From NCBI GenBank assembly GCA_018806985.1, contig JADANN010000401.1:2108001-2172000 (forward strand): a stretch of 64,000 nucleotides of DNA. Direction: 5' to 3'. The translations under genes were made by a program, and so were the position numbers. Every line of letters starts with the position of its first letter. The stretch's first letter is position 1. Below are positions 1 to 12,272 of the stretch, one piece after another. A model generated the notes under the pieces. It did not search any database and was not told the DNA's origin. It saw only the letters and a list, made by a program, of their open reading frames with translations. This stretch comes from Angiostrongylus vasorum (lineage: Eukaryota; Nematoda; Chromadorea; Rhabditida; Metastrongylidae).

Positions 1-810
1 TATACGAGGTTGTTATTGCACTTTAGTATGGATAGGGATTGAGATGATATGTTGAAAAAATCGAAGAGGTTGAAGTTTCTGTTATAAAGGAATTTTATTT
101 AATAGACGAATATCCTCTCCTGAATCAAATTACAACATTCATATCATGATGGATCTTGTTTAAATTCAATTTCTTCTTCGATAATAACCTAACGAATAAA
201 CTAATAACCATAACCTAACTGTAATAGGAGCTACTTCTCATAACGTAAAGTGTACGAGTTTATTGTAGCCGTGTTAATTCCTATTTCTTCCTTCATTGGT
301 CATTTCCTCCGTGTTTTATATCAGCTTTTTTTCTGATTCCTCTTTACAGAACGCTTTTCTCTACGAGTAAAGTAAAGAAAAAGTGAAAAGTGCGGTAAAG
401 ACGACCTTCACTTTTCGGACAGATAGCAGAAGCTATTTCAAGCTAAGTCTCGTAGTGATGACACTTTTACGAGTTTTCGTTGACATCTTAGCTTGATCAC
501 AGTCCAGAAAGTGCACCGTAGTGTACGACATCTAGGATTTTAGGATTCGAGGGTACACAAGATGTTTAATATTTGCTTAAATTGAGCAAAAAATACTGAA
601 GCCGTTTGCTTTCAATAGTTGTAGCTATTCGTCGTTAATTGCTACAAATTCTGAATTTCTCAAATACTATCTTTTTGCCTATCAGTTTTAACGAAATTGC
701 TCATTGCGCTTCAATTTTTTCTTCTTTTTATAGTTACTGAGAACTATCAAATGGAGATCGATCAGATTTAGGATGATGTTTTCCATTTAAGGAATTACTG
801 AGTCCAATAA
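1..810. other. No gene recognised
   Basis: AT-rich sequence without a convincing exon, RNA gene or repeat that I can name. No open frame of note with splice signals was seen on either strand. It ends where a family A SINE begins. Confidence 0.4.
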
Positions 811-1089
811 GGCGCGTGTGGCGCAGTGGTCGCAAACGCCTTGCAACACACACGTGGAATCGATCCTAGCGCTCACAGCTCACCAATCCTTCCATCCCTC
901 CGAAGTCGGCAAATTCGTACCAGACTTGTCTGAGAGAATACCAGCAGTGGCTCGATACATCGGTAGGCCACTGCGAGTCATTGCAAAGGCCAGATATGCA
1001 TCCAGTCATCTCCAAATGGTGCTTAATGAAGTCAAATACATGACGCTTCCCTCAGGTTTGATATCAACGCCGAGAACTCTATCCTTTAT
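811..1089 (+). repeat. Family A tRNA-derived SINE
   Basis: A near full-length copy of the commonest repeat here. The head GGCGCGTGTGGCGCAGTGG resembles a pol III A box, and GAATCGATCC about 40 bp on is a weak B box. The body runs through CTCGATACATCGGTAGGCCA and ends CGAGAACTCTATCCTTTATC. The family consensus is about 280 bp, and copies at 13405, 29990, 36336, 38937 and elsewhere match over the whole length. The long frame inside it is repeat, not gene. Confidence 0.85.
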
Positions 1090-1549
1090 CCTTTTATCCG
1101 AGTTTGATAACTACCATGGAAATCCTTACCCCAACACAATACATCATGCTACCGTAATCTGACGAATCTCTTTAGTTGCTTTCGATTAGATAGGTCCTTT
1201 CTAATCGATACTCCGTGTGACCTCATGTACTTCTGCTCTGACTTTCTAGCGGTTCGTTTCTAAGGTGATTACTCCTGCTAGTTAATGGCTCCTTTGACCT
1301 GAAAGCTTATGAGTTAGAAAGTTCAAAGGTTTACCGACATCCGAATTCTTAGCATTTGAGAGGTTAGCGTTGGTTCATCAGATGAACCTTATCTCAAGTA
1401 AATACGATTAATTAAAAAACTACCGTAGACGTGCTGTCAGTAGTTACTAAAGTTTGGAAATTAGATGACCGTAAAGAAATAAAGAGGTGCGAAATCCTTC
1501 ATTTCTTCTTCTTCTTCTTGTCTACTGTCTTGTTCTTGTACTTGCTTAT

Positions 1550-1877
1550 AAAAACTCACAACTAGTATCCAGCGATGATCTTGCGTCTATCGATGCATCA
1601 TTGTTTAAGGTTAGACCTGTAATTAGCTGTGTAAACAGGCCAACGGATACGACAACATGGTTTTTTATCCCTAATATTTACCCAGTTGTTGAAACACACT
1701 CCAGCCCATCTTACGAATACTCAGATGTTTCTGGATCGTCTACGTACTGCGCAGCCCAACAGCACGTACATGATATCTATAGCTCGTGATAGGTGCAGGG
1801 GAAATCCTAGGCCCCTTAACGACAACTCTAGCCATAGAAAGGTCCTGTTTATCCTACGCTTCATCTCAATGATGTAA
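1550..1877 (+). pseudogene. Penelope-like reverse transcriptase fragment
   Basis: The RT reading is split over two frames: frame one reads SSDDLASIDASLFKVRPVIS and on, and after about 1690 the match moves to another frame (PAHLTNTQMFLDRLRTAQPN). This is the conserved entry to the Penelope-type RT palm, where the template-binding text RPVISCVN is typical. No YxDD-type catalytic motif follows because the next 600 or so bases of a normal element are deleted. It is non-functional. Confidence 0.7.
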
Positions 1878-2047
1878 GTGCAGCTATAAAACGCTGCTTA
1901 AGAAGGGCGGGTCTTGAGGATTCGGTAAACGTAGTTGAAATACCACTGAGTACTCTTAGGCGCCATCTAATTCGTAACCGCCTATATGACCGTCTATGTG
2001 CAACGTAAAATTGCATAATTTACCCTAATGGTAGAGACGTTGATTGC

Positions 2048-2377
2048 ATGAGCTCAGGTACAGTCTATCTGATCTCCTGTAAGGCGTGCGGAGACGAATA
2101 CATTGGCGAAACGGGTAGACCACTCTGTGTCCGCATAAAAGAACACCTAGTCGGCAAACGTAAACCAAATACCCCACTAGGCACGCATAGGTCCCAGAGA
2201 CATAACGCGGAGGACTTTGAAGTACAGGTCACGATCCTCGCACGGGAATCGCGAACACAAGCGCGCAAAACTCTCGAGGCGTTCTGGATCAATTCCAGAA
2301 ATCCGAAAATGAACCGCAGGGAAGAATGCCTCATTATCACGCGTGATATTGCGCAATATATAAGCCTATTATTCTGA
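2048..2377 (+). pseudogene. GIY-YIG endonuclease domain of the Penelope-like element
   Basis: A 109-residue open frame. TVYLISCKACGDEYIGETGR is the GIY-YIG signature (VYL for GIY, then EYIGET), followed by RPLCVRIKEHL with the conserved arginine and the E/H pair, and a final KTLEAFWINSRNPKMN block. The upstream in-frame linker has cysteines (CIICPNGRDVDC) before the ATG, as in EN(+) Penelope elements. In a live element this domain nicks target DNA for insertion. The domain itself is intact but is stranded behind a broken RT. Confidence 0.85.
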
Positions 2378-2582
2378 TGAGAAGGGCACATTACGCTTCC
2401 ATGTGAATCCTGTGCGGTTGGTCTCCACGCGACATACTCAGTGGAAGACTCATAGAAAACGGTGATTGTGCAAAGAAGCTATTCTGTGTTCAATGTGATT
2501 GAAATCTAGGTTTAGCGTTTTCTCTGTTTGGTTATGGAGGTGTTTGGCCGAATAGATTGTTGTCAACTTGACCTTTCCAGGC

Positions 2583-2615
2583 TCTGAGGGAGGCGAAATC
2601 CGCCGAAACGCCAGC
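2583..2615 (+). other. Hammerhead-like motif in Penelope 3' tail
   Basis: CTGAGGGA is followed by a GGCG / CGCC stem with an AAATC loop and then GAAACGCC. Penelope-like elements are known to carry type I hammerhead ribozymes (core CUGANGA-stem II-GAAA). Here the link between CTGA and the stem is four bases rather than three, so this is either decayed or a related structure. Activity is not implied. Confidence 0.45.
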
Positions 2616-2742
2616 TTGTTCGTGAATAAAGAATAAAAATAACACCGCGTGCTTGCTCAACAAGAATACGAAGAATTCCTTCACTTCATTCACATAAAGT
2701 AATGTTTATCAAGGGAAAAAAAATGTCATAACAGCACAGTGA

Positions 2743-3026
2743 AAGGATGAAGGATAAAGCTCCCGGCGTTGATCAATCTCTCAGGGATGCGCCATGCATT
2801 CGACTTCATTAAGCATCGTTTACAGATGACTGAATGCATATCTGACCTTTGCAATAACTCGAGTTGGCCTACCGATGTATCGAGCCAGTGCTCCCACCCT
2901 CCCAGACAAATCTGGTACCAATTTGTCGACCCCGGAGAGATGGAAGGCTTGGTGGACCATGAGCGCGGGGTTCGATCCCACGTGTGTGTTGCTGGACGCC
3001 TCCGACCATTGCGCCACATACACTCT
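2743..3026 (-). repeat. Family A tRNA-derived SINE
   Basis: Full-length minus-strand copy lying just behind the Penelope tail. It reads AAAGGATGAAGGATAAAGC at the left and ends GCGCCACATACACTC, the reverse of the tRNA-like head. Overlapping frames on both strands are repeat shadows. Confidence 0.85.
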
Positions 3027-3284
3027 TGACAGTGCAGTAGGGGCCTTAGTTGTTTACGTCTTTACCATACATTTTTAGTTGTCTTTAATGTTTTCCTGCA
3101 TACGATACAAAAAGAGCGTTTCGACCAGTAGTAGAATATGGCACGATTAGATTATTTCACGAATTGTAACCGCTAGACTGACTCGGCTTTTTTTCATATG
3201 ACGATCCTTTCTGTTATATTTTAATCTCAATCGGTTTTACTTGCTCTAGGGACTCGTTGAACATCATATCTTTCTTCTAGGGCT

Positions 3285-3600
3285 TTTTGTGAAGAACTCT
3301 GACCATGCGGTCAGTGGTCTTCCCTACAGTCCGTTTGACATCCTGAGGAATCCATTCACTAACGACTCCTGTCCATCGGTTGTATTTCATACGTATAACA
3401 TATTCGACCCACGTTATCTTCGTCAATTTGAACTTTCTGAGATAAAGCGATTTCATGTAGAAACGGAATCCTCAAGTAACAGCCGACACAACACGCTAAA
3501 TGTTCGAAGACTCCTGTGGAGGGTGAAGGCGTGGAAAAACGATTCGAATGCAACAAATGCTGGGATCCACACACTAAGTGTGATGATGGATCATGTCAAT
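3285..3600 (+). repeat. RTE-tailed non-autonomous repeat (decayed)
   Basis: The segment ends with GCTGGGATCCACACA...GTGATGATGGATCATGT, which matches the 3' ends of the RTE copy (29810-29850) and of the family T SINE at 41108. The 5' part has no tRNA-like head. A 113-residue frame runs through it but resembles no protein I know and is most likely incidental. The left boundary is approximate. Confidence 0.45.
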
Positions 3601-5564
3601 TATAAAAAATACAACTTTTCGTATATTTAAAAATTTTTGGCGTTTTCGAACATAATTGTAAGTTAATAAGTACAATTTTGTAAAGGAGCATCATTCCGAG
3701 AAGGTAGTCCCAGCGAAAAGATTTTCTGGTGATCCTACTGGCCATTTGGCTTCGATAGTGCATACTACTTGTTGCCGCTATGGAAGCGAACACTTTTCAC
3801 TTTTTTTCTTGTTACTGGAACACCTATTTTAGTTGTTACTAAGTCACGTTTATTATCATCTTTCTATAGTCTTTAGATCCGGCTGATTTTTGTGACGTCA
3901 CAAGCCAACTATGTGGTCGTCGTCTTGTTAGATCTCTTAATCTTCCACGCGTGTCCGCAAGTGTTGAAGACTTTACGATGTTACTCTGTTTGAATCACTA
4001 AGTCAATCTCGCTGGAATTAATACTGTTTTCGCAACTTTTTTTCTCATGCTGAAGACCTACCTAACATCGGGAACTTCAAGAAAACGCGAAGAGAATTAA
4101 AGTAAGAGAACTTTCCTAAAAGTGGCGGGAATATGATGATGAATGTACTTTGGTTTCCCAAAAGAAACATGACTTTATAAACACTTTTTTTCCTTTGTCA
4201 CTCCTTTTTTCCTTTTTTTTACTGTTTTGGAAGCTCAATATCCTGCTCATAAGAGCCTCTGCATTCGGTAATACGTAGTGCAAACTCCTATTGAAACATG
4301 TTTTCGTCGAAAGAGGAAAAAAAATGGAAAGGGGGAAAAAAACCAGCAATAGAGCGCTGTAAATTTTTATTATAGAAGAATTATCTAGCATTAGGTGTAA
4401 GTAATTTTCGTCCGGAAGCACTGCAAATCGCCGAATGTCTTCTTACTTTGTCAGACTTTTCTTAACGGCTTCGGGATCTCTTCAGTGGGTTTCAGTTCAA
4501 TCTATCAACAAGGTCTTCATCGTCCGAGGTCTTTGCGACACTTTACTGGATGGCAGTGTATTGTTCGTCTATTACGACCACTAAAAAGACTCTTTTTTAG
4601 TCAACATCACTCCATAGCCCCATGGACCATTCCCGCGATGGGTGTTTAGCATGCATAAATCTGTTTAGGGATTTTTAATACTTCCTAGATGGTCACAATC
4701 CGTTTTTTTCCCATCTCCTAGGTGGCCCGATGATGAAGGGAACGAATAATTTCGGATGGGCTATCGACGAATGTGTTAAGTGCATGTATGTCGATTTACT
4801 AGCGCTTCTATGCATCCCATGGGAATGACTGGGTGATTCGTCATTGCGATCGGGTACGGCATTGTCGCAAAGTCAGTGAAAAATGTTCATCTCATCGATG
4901 CCGCTACTAAACATCGTTACCCGTGACCACTACACTCAGACCACATTTCTTCTTGTTTTCCAATTCTATGCTGTTTTTCTGGAGTACTTCTGTCCATCCA
5001 TAGTAGTCATACGTCATGACCAGGCACCTCAATCTATTGCGAATTGGAATGTTTACTGAAACGAACGTAGTGGAAAAAAAAACATAAAAATGATGTAGTG
5101 ATGCCGTTGTTAAGAGGTAAAGCAAATGACATTTCTTCTTCAACCTTCATCTCCAACCCTTCAACTTCATTAGAGCTTCATTGCATAGTAGCGAATTTAA
5201 TGCTAACTTCACTTCATTGAGTTCAACTGTTTTACTTCATCAGATTTTAGTAACACACCATCTTATTGAATACGCTAATCATCAAAGAAAGAAAATCTAT
5301 TTTCTAAAACTTGCTTTTGCTACGTCGACGTAAATTCTCCATTTTGTAAAGTTGATCTTAACGGTGCTATTCAAACCACCTACCTTTACCTGTCGTGTTT
5401 TCATAGTGTTTAACTAAAATTAGAAAGCGTTGTTCCAATGTCTCACGCTATACTGATTTCTTTCAGTAATACTCATTTCTAATGAAGTAGGCTTCATGTT
5501 TAAAGCTTGATTTCGGAATGTTTATGTCGAATATGACCCTAGATTTCGCTTAGATTTCTGAAAC
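3601..5564. other. No gene recognised
   Basis: Unique-looking AT-rich DNA. Short frames at 4116-4421 and 4907-5143 (minus) have low-complexity lysine/serine composition and no splice support. I see nothing else. Confidence 0.35.
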
Positions 5565-5761
5565 TTAGTCTGTCTTACAGAATCGTTTTGAACCCAGTGG
5601 ACTTCGGCTTTCTCTCGCAGAGATTTCGACGCCATATTCTTTCCCATTTTTTTCCAACAGGCTTGAAATTCGTCGTTAATGTGAACTGCCCATAAAAGAT
5701 TTAAAAGCGGTAGTTACCTCGCGAGTAGATTTTTCTCAGGCAGGCCATAATTCCCTGACAT
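5565..5761 (-). CDS. Candidate two-exon small peptide gene
   Basis: Speculative. Exon 1 (5718-5761) begins MSGNYGLPEKN and ends at a canonical donor, AG|GTAACT. Exon 2 (5565-5661) follows an acceptor in TTTCAAG, continues in phase (LLEKNGKEYGVEI) and stops after 46 residues in all. The 56-nt intron is a typical nematode size. No homology recognised and no second evidence line; coincidence is quite possible. Confidence 0.2.
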
Positions 5762-6550
5762 ATGTTTACTTCTAACCGACCTGTTACTAATGATGATGAC
5801 AAATATCTTTAGTTTTATAAAGTCTCAGTGTAAAATGAACTGACTGCTACCTGTTCAACAAATGACAACTCTCTAGAGTAAGCAGGAGTAGACAACAATA
5901 GAAGTTAGAAACCACTTCGTTACCTCTTTGTTTGGCTTTATATTCACGTGGATTTCTTAGAACCTGTCAACTTGTTGCTAGTGTTGTTTGAAGCACTGGG
6001 GACGAAGAAAAAAGCTCTGAATTAAACCAACTCTCAGTGACTGTTGGCGATCTGAGACTACATTTGGGAGTTAAGTAATGGACGATCTGTAACGCATAAG
6101 AATTGATGTGTACTGTTTAGCAGAAGTAGGCAGCAGGTGGAACAATACGGCAAATGATAAAATGTGTATTGATGAAGAATCCTTTCCCAAGTTGTCGAGA
6201 TATCAGCATACCTAAGGATACAATGGCAAATCGTTTAACGTTTTCCAGGGATTCGTCTTAAACTGTCGACTCCATTAAGCATTAATGAGAAGGCGATACT
6301 GCCGAAACATCAGCTACCGTTGTGTTGTATGTGTCGTATTTGTAAGGAAGTAAAAATGTGCTGAATAACAACCTGGCGATTGCTGTAAAAAAGAGAACAA
6401 CAGATTTATAATCCAATGCCGAGGTTAATAGAAAGTCGATCTTAGAAACTATTAATGAGTGACTTTGTAGTATATTTGGTCTATACAATAGCTTGTGATG
6501 GTCTAGTGGCGTACTACTTCTGGGATTTTTTATCCTCTTAAACAAATATG

Positions 6551-6672
6551 ATACCAGTCTGCCGACTTCGGAGGGGATAGAAAGCTTCGTCTCCCCGAGA
6601 GCAGAATCGAACCAGAGATTAACGTATGTACACTGTCAGGACTTCTGTATCCACTGCGCCACACACGCACCT
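6551..6672 (-). repeat. Family A SINE fragment
   Basis: Head half only: ATACCAGTCTGCCGACTTCG through CCACTGCGCCACACACGCAC. Both A- and B-box-like segments are recognisable but decayed. Confidence 0.6.
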
Positions 6673-7994
6673 ATTAACATATTTAACATGATCGAACTCA
6701 GTGATGAATTATAAGCTAGCTAATGCTGTCGACGATTTTGAGCTATTTCTGATGTAATCAAAAACCGTATCACATTAAGACGAATAAAATCCACTCACGG
6801 TAGTCGAGTTCTAAATGATCCTGATTCGATGTGAACGAATTCGCATAGCCAAACTACTAACATCGAATTCACTCACCTAAGTAGCGGTGGGTTTTCTCGT
6901 TGGGCAACGAGTGCGACGATTAGAATGGGTAGTTGAGGAAGAGAAAGTGGTAAGTGGACAGAGGTAGTTTGGTGACGAAAGCAAGGTGGGGTGAGGCAAA
7001 TAGCGTTCGACAGACGGCCGACTCAAATCGCATGTGCTACTTCTAGGTTGTTCCTTCTCCTCCTATTCCATCCGCTTCTGTAATTTGTCTTCTGCACAGC
7101 ATCTTCATCACCAGTCTTTCCATTCTACCTAGTTAAGTTCGATTTGAGGATTTTCCCAGTCATTCTTGTCTGAATATTCTGAAATGTATCCTGTCGCGTT
7201 TTTTGGTTCAATTTTAACGTTTCAAAGTGTTTTACCTGTGTAGTATATAGCCAAAAAAGGAGATTCTTCCAATTAGTATTAGAAATTTGCGTCTCTATTG
7301 TTGTATTTATAAATAAACATCTTCTTGTCATTATAAGGTTTGAAGTTATAGTGAGAAAACCACTAACAACAACAACCCGCAATAAAAAAAGTGTCCACAT
7401 TTATCCCAAAAATCACCTCATGCGAACTATATGTATTGATTTGATGACGATATGCTTTGATTACCTGACAGGCCTTTCTTTTGCTATTCCCATCGAAGAT
7501 TCTCACCTTCAATCATATTTTCTCACCGAAGAACGTATATGTCGATGTTTTTATGTTGAAAATTTTTTCGCATGAGTTCACATTTTCTGAGATGTAGTGA
7601 TGAATTTTTTAAATGTCAAATGAATACAAATAAATATGACAACAATCGTGACGTCATCGTTTTTTTTATGTTTTTTAATGGAATTCTTTTCAATCAGTCA
7701 AAGTACTAAATTATTGCGACGTCTCAGTTTGTAGTCATTTTCGTTTCATTTCGTCTATTTCAATTAAATGTCAGGCCCTACAGGCTTCTTGCATCCCTTT
7801 CTCTTATAGATTACGGTAGTCGGTAGCTGGTGATGTGCTGCTGCTGACAAGAATCATTCAAGTGCTCTTATCTCTGATCACCATCATATCACTCCTTTCT
7901 GGCGTTGATTTTTTTCCTCACTTTTCGTCTGCCTCATTATTCAGTAAATTTTTTTTGTCGTTATCGATCTTTTACTGGATAGCATAAGAACTGT
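6673..7994. other. No gene recognised; includes a strand-skewed segment
   Basis: Intergenic DNA upstream of the 7995 gene. About 6880-7040 is strongly purine-rich on the plus strand and is open on the minus strand up to a canonical donor (CTTAG|GTGAG at 6877), so it could be a promoter-proximal element or an orphan minus-strand exon. The rest shows nothing. Confidence 0.3.
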
Positions 7995-9110
7995 ATGGAA
8001 GCATTACAGACAAAATATGCCGTGATGTCTTTAATCGTTATATTTTTCGTCGTCGTCATACAAACTGCTTGCGCCTTTCTTTTCAACTCAGCTACGGATA
8101 TCGCTCATTGCTATGAACTGGACGTTGAAAATTGCTTTCGCGAAGCATTTCTGGTTTGTTTTCTTTCTTTCGTTCGCTATTCAACTATGACGACGAATGT
8201 TCGAATATTCGAACGCTTCGAATATTATTTCGAATGGGCCAGGGTGTTTTATTGTCAGGGTGTTTTATTATGTCCTGATCGTCAAAATAGAATGTTGAGA
8301 AAGACACTGAGAGAGTGGAGGAAGTAAGAGGGAGGGGGAGAGAAAGTTGGTGAGAAGGAAAGAAAGGGCGAGAGAGAGGAGGAGAGGGAGAAGAAAGAGG
8401 AAAAAAAAATGCTATTAATCAATTTAAATCTGCTGAAAAGAGCACTCATTTTCGAAGTTCATCGTCCGCACTTTATTGGGTTGTACAAACAAAAAAGGGA
8501 TAGAAGAAAGGCGAGTCCGATAACAGTTGGTGTTCTGGAAACGGGAAAAAATAGACCAGAAATCTCGCCAATTAGTAAGTAAATGCTTAAACGCTGAAAT
8601 ATGGACGAGGTTCTCGATTTTTACCTTGTTCTTAGCTCTTTCTAACTTTTTTTGTCCCCATTTTTCGGCCTACGTATTACGATGGTCTTAAAATTTTTCT
8701 TCCATTTATCAGCAAGTAGTAAATAGACCATGTTTACGAGAGGGCGGATAGCATAGTGGTAGTGATGTCCGTCATTACGAGCATGGTTCTAGTTCGATTC
8801 CGCTCCGGGACAATCAAGCCACTCATTCCTGCGGGGTCGGGAAATTGGTACCGGTCTTGTCTGGGAAAGAATCACTTTCTGCAATCCAATCGGGACTGCT
8901 CCACCCCGGCTATCTCACGATTGCTGGCAGAATTGCTCGACCTCCATTCTACGACATTCAAGATGAAATGAAAATCCTCAATCACCAACCGAAGCCACAC
9001 GTAAAGTTGGAAGATTTTCGTGCACAATGATGCGAGCAAACGAATCGAATGTGTGAAGTGCCGAGGTCCGCACAGTAGACGTGAAGACGAATCAAGTAAA
9101 ATGGAAGAAT

Positions 9111-9149
<39 letters not shown>

Positions 9150-12100
9150 ATAATAAAAGAAATATGCTTGCCTGGAAATCTAAACGCAAATACAAATGAG
9201 TCACATATGACTCACAGCATTGTTAACATGACGTACCACTAAGTTACAAATCAGTTCCAATAAATTTTGCCACTATATCAATAGCGGAAAATCCTTTGAC
9301 CGTAACGTTCCTTTTATGTTAATCGATAACTGATTAATCGATTATTGACCATAGGCTGCAATCCATCCACCGATTCGTGGACGAAGAGCACTACCGCCAC
9401 TCTTTCATTCCCTTAATATCACTGGATTGGAGAAAAGAAAAACTGGTAAGTGAGACCTTTGTCTTCACATTGGTAATATTCAAAAAAAGGCTTTTATTTG
9501 AAAGGAAAAAAAAAGAAAAAATGAACCGGTGTTTCTAAAAAGTATTCGGTCCTATTCAAGACGTGGCGCCATTCCACTGATTTCTATGGGAGATTTTACT
9601 GTAATGAATCGATACCATGCTAATCAATACTCTTCCACTCATTATATGTACTGTACGATATTATAATCGGTCAACGTTTTACCGTTTCATCGTAGATGAG
9701 AGATATTTTTGGGTGGTGAACTTTGATCGACACTGGGAGCTCATCTCCATCCAGGGTTTCCCATACCGAGAAATTCGCAATTCCATCGAAAAGCTCAGGT
9801 AGAGTAAACAAGTGATAAGCATTACTGTTATCCTGACAACAACATAGCTGCTAACTGGCAGCTGATGACAACGTAGGAGAGACCTAGCACGTCTTTCAAA
9901 GCTCAATGCAAAGACAATCTTGTCCAACCGGCAAATTACCAGTAAATCAAATGGAGTTTCTGTTGGGAACCGAAATATTCTTTGTGATTTGTGAAGACGA
10001 TCCATTAAAACATTTAAGTAACGTTTCAGTAAATAGTTGTCCAAAAGCGGTTGACATTTCGTGAGAGGAGTTCAGTTGACCAGACCTTCTGCAAACGCTA
10101 AAAGCTTTCATAATCATAGGGAACTCAACTCAACTCTCAGTTATTTCTCTATAAAATACGTAGCGTCCACATTGGAAGGTAAATGAGTTTTGCCTTAATT
10201 CAAATGGTAGTCTGGCAACTGGAACAAGCTCTAATCCGATTGTAAGGAATCCAATGTGTTGGTTCAGTTCGAAAGCGTTAGCGTTATGTTTGCAGCTTTC
10301 GGAATCTCTGGGGTTAAAATTAGGAATGCTAAAGCTTTTGTGTAACCGGGGATGTCTTGGATTTTTCATTCATTCCTTAAAGTTTAATATGCCATTCAGG
10401 ATTTATTACCGTTCATAAACCTTCTCGAAGAGTTCAATGTAGGAAGGAGGCTAGTTCACTGGCAACTCAATGAAAAAAACTCATTTTTTCTGCATGGTTG
10501 CATTTGCAATCGAGACTTTCTCAATAGTGCATCCATTTGAATTATTTAGAGCTGACAACATCGGTACTTTACTGTCATAAAGTCAAACATCTATCAAAAG
10601 ATATCCTAACAGCACTTGAAAACAAAGTCTAGCTTCGACCTTTTTAACTAATTCGCGTTGCTGGTTGGAAATTGTTGATATAAAACATGAGTTCAACCCT
10701 AGTAAGATCGCTCAAGCCAACAAGGAGTTCGACATTTTGCCCAGGAATCCAGGTAAAGGTAAATCTGAACTACAATCGAGCTGAGGGAAGCGAGCTACCC
10801 ACAGCAATTTGTTCGCCGTGTGTGATGGAAATAAATGCCGCCGTACCAAAACACGAGCTCCTTATGTCTAGTGAGTGAACGGTTCCTATTAGATGGTGCT
10901 GAGACGAAAAAGAACTAGTGAAGACTTTACTGGCACCTGTCAAAGTTACTAGATACGTAAGAAGATTACAAGTGGTAATAAGGACATCCCAAAAAACGAC
11001 GAATGGCAAATGTTAAGACGGTGTAGTATCTATAAGTTTTTTAATATCTCAACAACTACATAATATATATTGGTAGGACTGTAACTGCCTAGTGACGGTT
11101 CTGCTAAATTTCTTCTTTATTCATCGAAGGAGTTCACTATGGGCATCTCAACTTCAACAGCGTCAAACAAAGGGTGGTCCTTAAATCTTATTATTGCGGA
11201 AGGGAATTGTAACTAAATAACATGGAACTCTTCAAGGAAACTTCTTTCAGGGAAAAAAACTTAAAAAAAGGAGACAATTAGTGGTTGAAAAAGTCAACAC
11301 TTTTCAATCAGCTGAGACTTCTTTTTCAGACGCAGCGTACGTCATGTTGTGCCATGATGTGCGAAGATTTTCGCTATGCTTTCATCATCCCGGTTGCTCT
11401 GAACAAACATCTGCATCAGTCAGTTCTCCGCTCCTAATGGATTATCTAGCCACTCATATTCTCATTGATACTTTAGGATCCTTAACTTAAACGAGTGTTT
11501 GTAACGTCATTCTTTTTTTCGCTGATGATCCTTTTTATTTCAGATCGCCTCTGTGCAATATCATATGGTATTCGGGAAGAAATTACCTCTTCATACTTTT
11601 CTGGCTTACAAAGGATACGGTAGACAGGTGATACAATTACGAGTGATTTGTGCAGTATTTTACAGTGTGAACTCAAACACAACTTCGCAGAGAACTATTT
11701 GAGGAGGATTTTACTATTTATTTCTTATCTCAAAGAAATATTACTTTTTAAGAGTGATAACTGCCCCCCCCTCCACCCCCTCCCCTAACGGTTTGCCGGC
11801 TCATCGTGGCTAAAAGGTGTTCTTGGGTGACGGGTTGCGAAGTGCAGCAGGAAGGTTCATCACCCTGGCAGGTTCTCCCAAGCTGAAAACGAGTCCGGCG
11901 TTTCCATCAAGAAGCACAGCTAGGAACAAACCAATGGCAGATCCATCACCGCCTTGGTATCAAACTAGTCGCATGGTGGCAAATCTCCCTCTGATCCATA
12001 AGGGAGGCGACTACCTGTGGTGGTGAGGACCTGGCTTTGGCAGACTTTGACTAGGCTGACTTCGGGACTTCAGTGAACCACAATAGCTAAAACTCTGAAA

Positions 12101-12221
12101 AAATTAGTGGTGGGGGTGTGGACAACCAGTGAAGACAGGCCATCAAGGTATCCAAGTAAGTAATCAACTCAGTGCCATCGATGTCATTGGTGGACTACAT
12201 CTAGTTTTTATATAGTGGTAC

Positions 12222-12272
<51 letters not shown>

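Larger units (their letters stand above)
1535..2660 (+). mobile_element. Penelope-like retroelement, internally deleted
   Basis: Remnant of an EN(+) Penelope-like element. In order: an N-terminal reverse transcriptase piece (FKVRPVISCVNRPTDT, about 1605-1660); a frameshifted continuation (HLTNTQMFLDRL, about 1707-1745); then an abrupt jump near 1785-1800 to the post-RT linker (KRCLRRAGLEDSV, about 1880-1930); then an intact GIY-YIG frame; then a roughly 280-bp 3' non-coding tail. The RT core with its catalytic aspartates is missing, so the copy is dead. The 3' tail carries a CTGA...GAAAC motif also seen at 33.7, 37.0, 37.5 and 50.7-50.9 kb. Confidence 0.8.

Noticed and set aside
818..1162. 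114-residue plus frame
   Set aside because: Runs through a family A SINE; similar broken frames occur at 20426, 36275, 61593 and 62954.
8742..8815. tRNA gene
   Set aside because: A- and B-box-like segments are present but no cloverleaf forms; it is a SINE head. The same applies to 18165, 40090, 41108 and all family A heads.
8872..9204. 110-residue minus frame with an isoleucine/tyrosine run
   Set aside because: It is the translation of the TA microsatellite plus a family T SINE.
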